In this document: positions 44,875 to 46,792 of the stretch, in pieces
Layout: each line of letters opens with the position of its first letter
How positions within the stretch are numbered: position 1 is the stretch's first letter
Origin: Brachybacterium sp. YJGR34
GTDB taxonomy: Bacteria; Actinomycetota; Actinomycetes; Actinomycetales; Dermabacteraceae
Length of the DNA: 46,792 nt
Assembly (NCBI RefSeq): GCF_003347015.1
Contig: NZ_PNFB01000026.1
Span: forward strand, 1-46,792
Reading direction: 5' to 3'
Notes under the pieces: model-generated
What the model was told of the DNA's origin: nothing
What the model saw: the letters and a program-made list of their open reading frames with translations, nothing else
The model's database searches: none
Translations under genes and position numbers: made by a program

Positions 44875-46134
44875 TCAGTCCTGCTTCGAGCCGAAGACGA
44901 TCTCGTCCCAGCTGGGCATGGAGGCCCGCCGGCTCTTGGTCCGCGAGCGCTTCCGCGCGGGCTTCTCGTCCTCCTCGGCGGTCTCCTCGGAGCCCGTCTC
45001 CGGCTCCGGCTCCAGCTCGGTCTCCGCCGACGGGCTGTCGGTGAGGCCCGGCAGCGGGGTGAGGTCGACGGTGTCCTGCACGGCGGCGGGGGAGTCCGCG
45101 GCCTCCGGCGACTCGTCGTCCTCCGCCTCGGAGGGCGCTGTGGGATCGCTCTGCTCGAGCTCGTCCGGCTCGGTCCCGTCCTCGCCCGGCGCCAGGTCCG
45201 GGACCTCGCTCGAGTGCTCGCGCAGCGCCTGCCGGTCGGCGTCCGCGGTCGCCGCGGGGTCCCCGGAGGCGCCCTGAGAGCCGGTGGCGGAGTCCTCGTC
45301 GCCGGCGCGGTCCGCGAGGTCCTCGTCGAGGCTGGACCAGACGGTCGCGGAGTCGTCGGGCCGTGGGACCGAGCGCAGGCCGCGGCGCGCGTTGAGGGCG
45401 TCGAGCTCGCCGTCGTCGATCGCCGAGGGGTGGTCCTCGGAGACGGGGGTCGGCCCCGGCCAGGGCCGGCTGCGGCGCGGAGCGGCGGTGTTCCCCTCGA
45501 GGGAGCCGTCGGCCTCGAGGTCGTAGACCGAGCTCTTCACGGCCTGGAGGCGTCCGCGGCTGCGCGAGACCTCCGGCGACGGGTCCTCGTCATGGATCCA
45601 GCGCGCCTCGTCGTCGACCGGGGAGACCGAGCGGTTGTCGAGATCGGCGACCCAGTGGGCTTCGCGGGGGCGTCCACCGGCGGAGAAGCGCAGCTGGAGC
45701 GTCCAGGTGCCGTCCTGGCGGCGCCACGCGTCCCAGGCGGTCTCCCCGCCGGCCTCGCGGGCCGCGAGGCGCTCCGTGACGACCGCGAGCAGGGCGGGGC
45801 CGCCGCGGCTGATGGGGAAGGTGCGCGCGCGCTGGGCGGTCCACTCGCGCTCGGCGAGCACGGGACCCTCGTAGCGGCGGACGTGCTCGAGCGGGATCTC
45901 CGAGGCCTCCGCGATCTCCTCCGCGGTGCGCCCGGCACGGAGCATCGCCTGCATCTCGCGCGGACGCAGCGGGGCGGCATCGGTCGCCTGGATCATGTTC
46001 AGCGCCGGACGGTCCGCGCGCACCGCGGCGCGCAGGGCACGGTCGATGCGCAGCGTGTACCGCGCGCCGTCGGAGTCGGCCAGGATCACATGCTCCCCGT
46101 CGTCATGGATCCCGTCGAGTTCGAGCTCGCGCAT
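44875..46134 (-). CDS. sepH: septation protein SepH
   Basis: 419 residues (DUF3071). N-terminal ~150 residues contain the conserved MRELELDGIHDDGEHVILAD start and a helix-turn-helix (LRPREMQAMLRAGRTAEEIAEASEIPLEHVRRYE); a long acidic, Ser/Glu/Asp/Ala-rich linker (~200-390) follows; the end is a basic stretch (KPARKRSRTKSRR) and the conserved PSWDEIVFG tail. In Streptomyces SepH binds FtsZ through the HTH and promotes filament assembly during division. ATG has GGAGAGG seven bases upstream; TAGGGT (minus, 46193-46188) is a candidate -10. Confidence 0.94.
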   Translation of the reverse strand: MRELELDGIHDDGEHVILADSDGARYTLRIDRALRAAVRADRPALNMIQATDAAPLRPREMQAMLRAGRTAEEIAEASEIPLEHVRRYEGPVLAEREWTAQRARTFPISRGGPALLAVVTERLAAREAGGETAWDAWRRQDGTWTLQLRFSAGGRPREAHWVADLDNRSVSPVDDEARWIHDEDPSPEVSRSRGRLQAVKSSVYDLEADGSLEGNTAAPRRSRPWPGPTPVSEDHPSAIDDGELDALNARRGLRSVPRPDDSATVWSSLDEDLADRAGDEDSATGSQGASGDPAATADADRQALREHSSEVPDLAPGEDGTEPDELEQSDPTAPSEAEDDESPEAADSPAAVQDTVDLTPLPGLTDSPSAETELEPEPETGSEETAEEDEKPARKRSRTKSRRASMPSWDEIVFGSKQD

Positions 46135-46187
46135 CGTCGTCCTCTCCGTCGGAGCCTGGTGGGTAGCGTGCAGACGTCTAGGCCGCG

Positions 46188-46193
46188 ACCCTA
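46188..46193 (-). promoter_or_regulatory. candidate -10 box of sepH
   Basis: TAGGGT on the minus strand, giving a leader of about 47 nt with a normal Shine-Dalgarno. No clear -35. Confidence 0.3.
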
Positions 46194-46248
46194 TCGTGCG
46201 AGCCTGCGCAGGGGCGGCTCCTGGGCGTCCGGGATCCGGCGTGTTGCC

Positions 46249-46262
46249 GGTTCCTGGGAACC
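46249..46262. promoter_or_regulatory. GGTTCC-TG-GGAACC palindrome upstream of DUF4193 promoter
   Basis: Perfect 6+6 inverted repeat five bases upstream of the -35 box at 46268; candidate operator for an unknown dimeric regulator, between sepH and DUF4193. Confidence 0.4.
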
Positions 46263-46267
46263 ACCTG

Positions 46268-46296
46268 TTGTGGGCCGCAGACCCCTCTGCAATAAT
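46268..46296 (+). promoter_or_regulatory. promoter of DUF4193 gene
   Basis: TTGTGG (46268-46273), 17-nt spacer, AATAAT (46291-46296): the best two-part promoter in the window. Implies a leader of about 115 nt before ATG 46420. Confidence 0.6.
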
Positions 46297-46419
46297 GCCG
46301 CCGCATTCCGCGTTGGGACCCGGACCGACCAGACGTGGCTCGCGAGGTCTCGCTCAGGCTCACGCATCCCAGAACCCCCGGTCGGACGACCCTCGAGACA
46401 ACCCAGGAACGGACCGTAG

Positions 46420-46722
46420 ATGGCCACTGATTACGACGCCCCGCGCAAGAACGACGAAGAGACGAACGACGACTCCATCGAGGAGCTGAAGGGTCGCCGG
46501 AACGAGGCGGCGACGCCGACGGTCGACGAGGACGAGGCCGAGGCCGCGGACTCGTACGAGCTGCCCGGCGCCGACCTCTCCGGCGAGGAGCTCTCGGTGC
46601 GGGTGCTGCCCCGCCAGGCCGACGAGTTCACCTGCGCCAGCTGCTTCCTCGTCAAGCACCGCAGCCAGATCGATCACGTCGAGGGCACCCTCATCATCTG
46701 CAAGGAGTGCGCCGCCGCCTGA
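46420..46722 (+). CDS. DUF4193 family zinc-ribbon protein
   Basis: 100-residue actinobacterial protein: acidic, disordered N-terminal half followed by a two-CxxC zinc ribbon (FTCASCF near 72-78 and IICKECA at the end). Homologue of Rv2699c, near sigA and dut in mycobacteria; role unknown, with possible transcription-related function. Shine-Dalgarno AGGAACGGA precedes the ATG. Followed by a palindrome at the end of the window. Confidence 0.92.
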   Translation: MATDYDAPRKNDEETNDDSIEELKGRRNEAATPTVDEDEAEAADSYELPGADLSGEELSVRVLPRQADEFTCASCFLVKHRSQIDHVEGTLIICKECAAA

Positions 46723-46774
46723 TCGGCCGGACGGAGGGTCCGTCCGTTCGTCGGATGCCAGAGCGAAGGGCGCC

Positions 46775-46792
46775 GCACCCCGATCGGGGTGC
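46775..46792 (+). terminator. palindrome after DUF4193 at the window edge
   Basis: Perfect 9+9 palindrome GCACCCCGATCGGGGTGC ending at the last base, so anything after the stem is cut off. Likely the terminator of the DUF4193 gene. Confidence 0.5.

Noticed and set aside
1..46792. tRNA/rRNA genes, CRISPR arrays, insertion sequences, prophage or integrase genes, restriction or toxin-antitoxin systems.
   Set aside because: None recognised; gene order and composition are uniform and match known actinobacterial core blocks.

Overview
The window is a high-GC (roughly 70% or more by eye) actinobacterial chromosome segment. The diheme QcrC, the cysteine-free-looking DUF families seen only in actinobacteria (DUF3043, DUF4192, DUF4193, DUF5998), SepH, a PknL-type kinase and the gene order all point to Actinomycetota. 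Order Micrococcales is my best guess (a Brachybacterium/Dermabacteraceae-like organism is possible), but the genus is not proven by anything I can see. It is core genome: I found no insertion sequence, prophage, CRISPR, tRNA or rRNA.

Layout. (1) 1-2.9 kb: a DUF3043 membrane protein (-), an M20 peptidase, a small membrane protein and an ErpA-type Fe-S carrier. (2) 2.9-11.6 kb: the terminal respiratory chain, as two convergent operons: ctaC-ctaD-ctaF (+) and ctaE-qcrC-qcrA-qcrB (-). Together they encode an actinobacterial cytochrome bcc-aa3 supercomplex. Between their ends lie several strong hairpins and a 90-residue orphan gene. (3) 11.9-25.5 kb: trpD, a stand-alone AsnC/RAM domain protein, a DnaQ/GIY-YIG fusion nuclease, a FadD15-type ligase, ROK glucokinase, a membrane protein plus lipase-like hydrolase, PlsC, class II DAHP synthase, a PASTA kinase (PknL-like), its small Rv2175c-like DNA-binding neighbour and a polyprenyl diphosphate synthase. 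This order closely matches the M. tuberculosis Rv2173-Rv2200 and Streptomyces SCO2115-SCO2156 regions, but the mannosyltransferases found there in mycobacteria are missing. (4) 25.6-31 kb: DUF4192, metX, a universal stress protein, the principal sigma factor sigA, a GNAT and a DUF7455 zinc-finger protein. (5) 31.2-40.3 kb: topoisomerase IV subunits parE (+) and parC (-) as outer brackets around hisF, a membrane metallophosphoesterase, two small minus-strand genes, an aldose-epimerase-like mutarotase and a polytopic membrane protein. (6) 40.4-46.8 kb: a GNAT/acyl-CoA-synthetase fusion (Pat-like), DUF5998, a phosphodiesterase, the cell-division protein SepH and DUF4193.

How it works together. 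Region 2 makes the aerobic respiratory machinery; ErpA upstream can help supply Fe-S clusters (for example to the Rieske protein). Regions 3 and 4 combine aromatic amino-acid, methionine, lipid and isoprenoid biosynthesis with the housekeeping sigma factor. Regions 5 and 6 hold chromosome decatenation and division functions. A repeated signal runs across the window: at least 14 genes have a TAnnnT-like -10 box ending 6-7 nt before the start codon, with no Shine-Dalgarno, implying leaderless mRNAs. It helped choose several starts. I did not find a clearly new system; the most interesting leads are the sigA promoter (overlapping SigR/SigH-type and housekeeping elements), the degenerate ligase half of the Pat-like protein, two overlooked small genes near 35 kb and the hairpin-rich 6.3-6.8 kb intergenic region.
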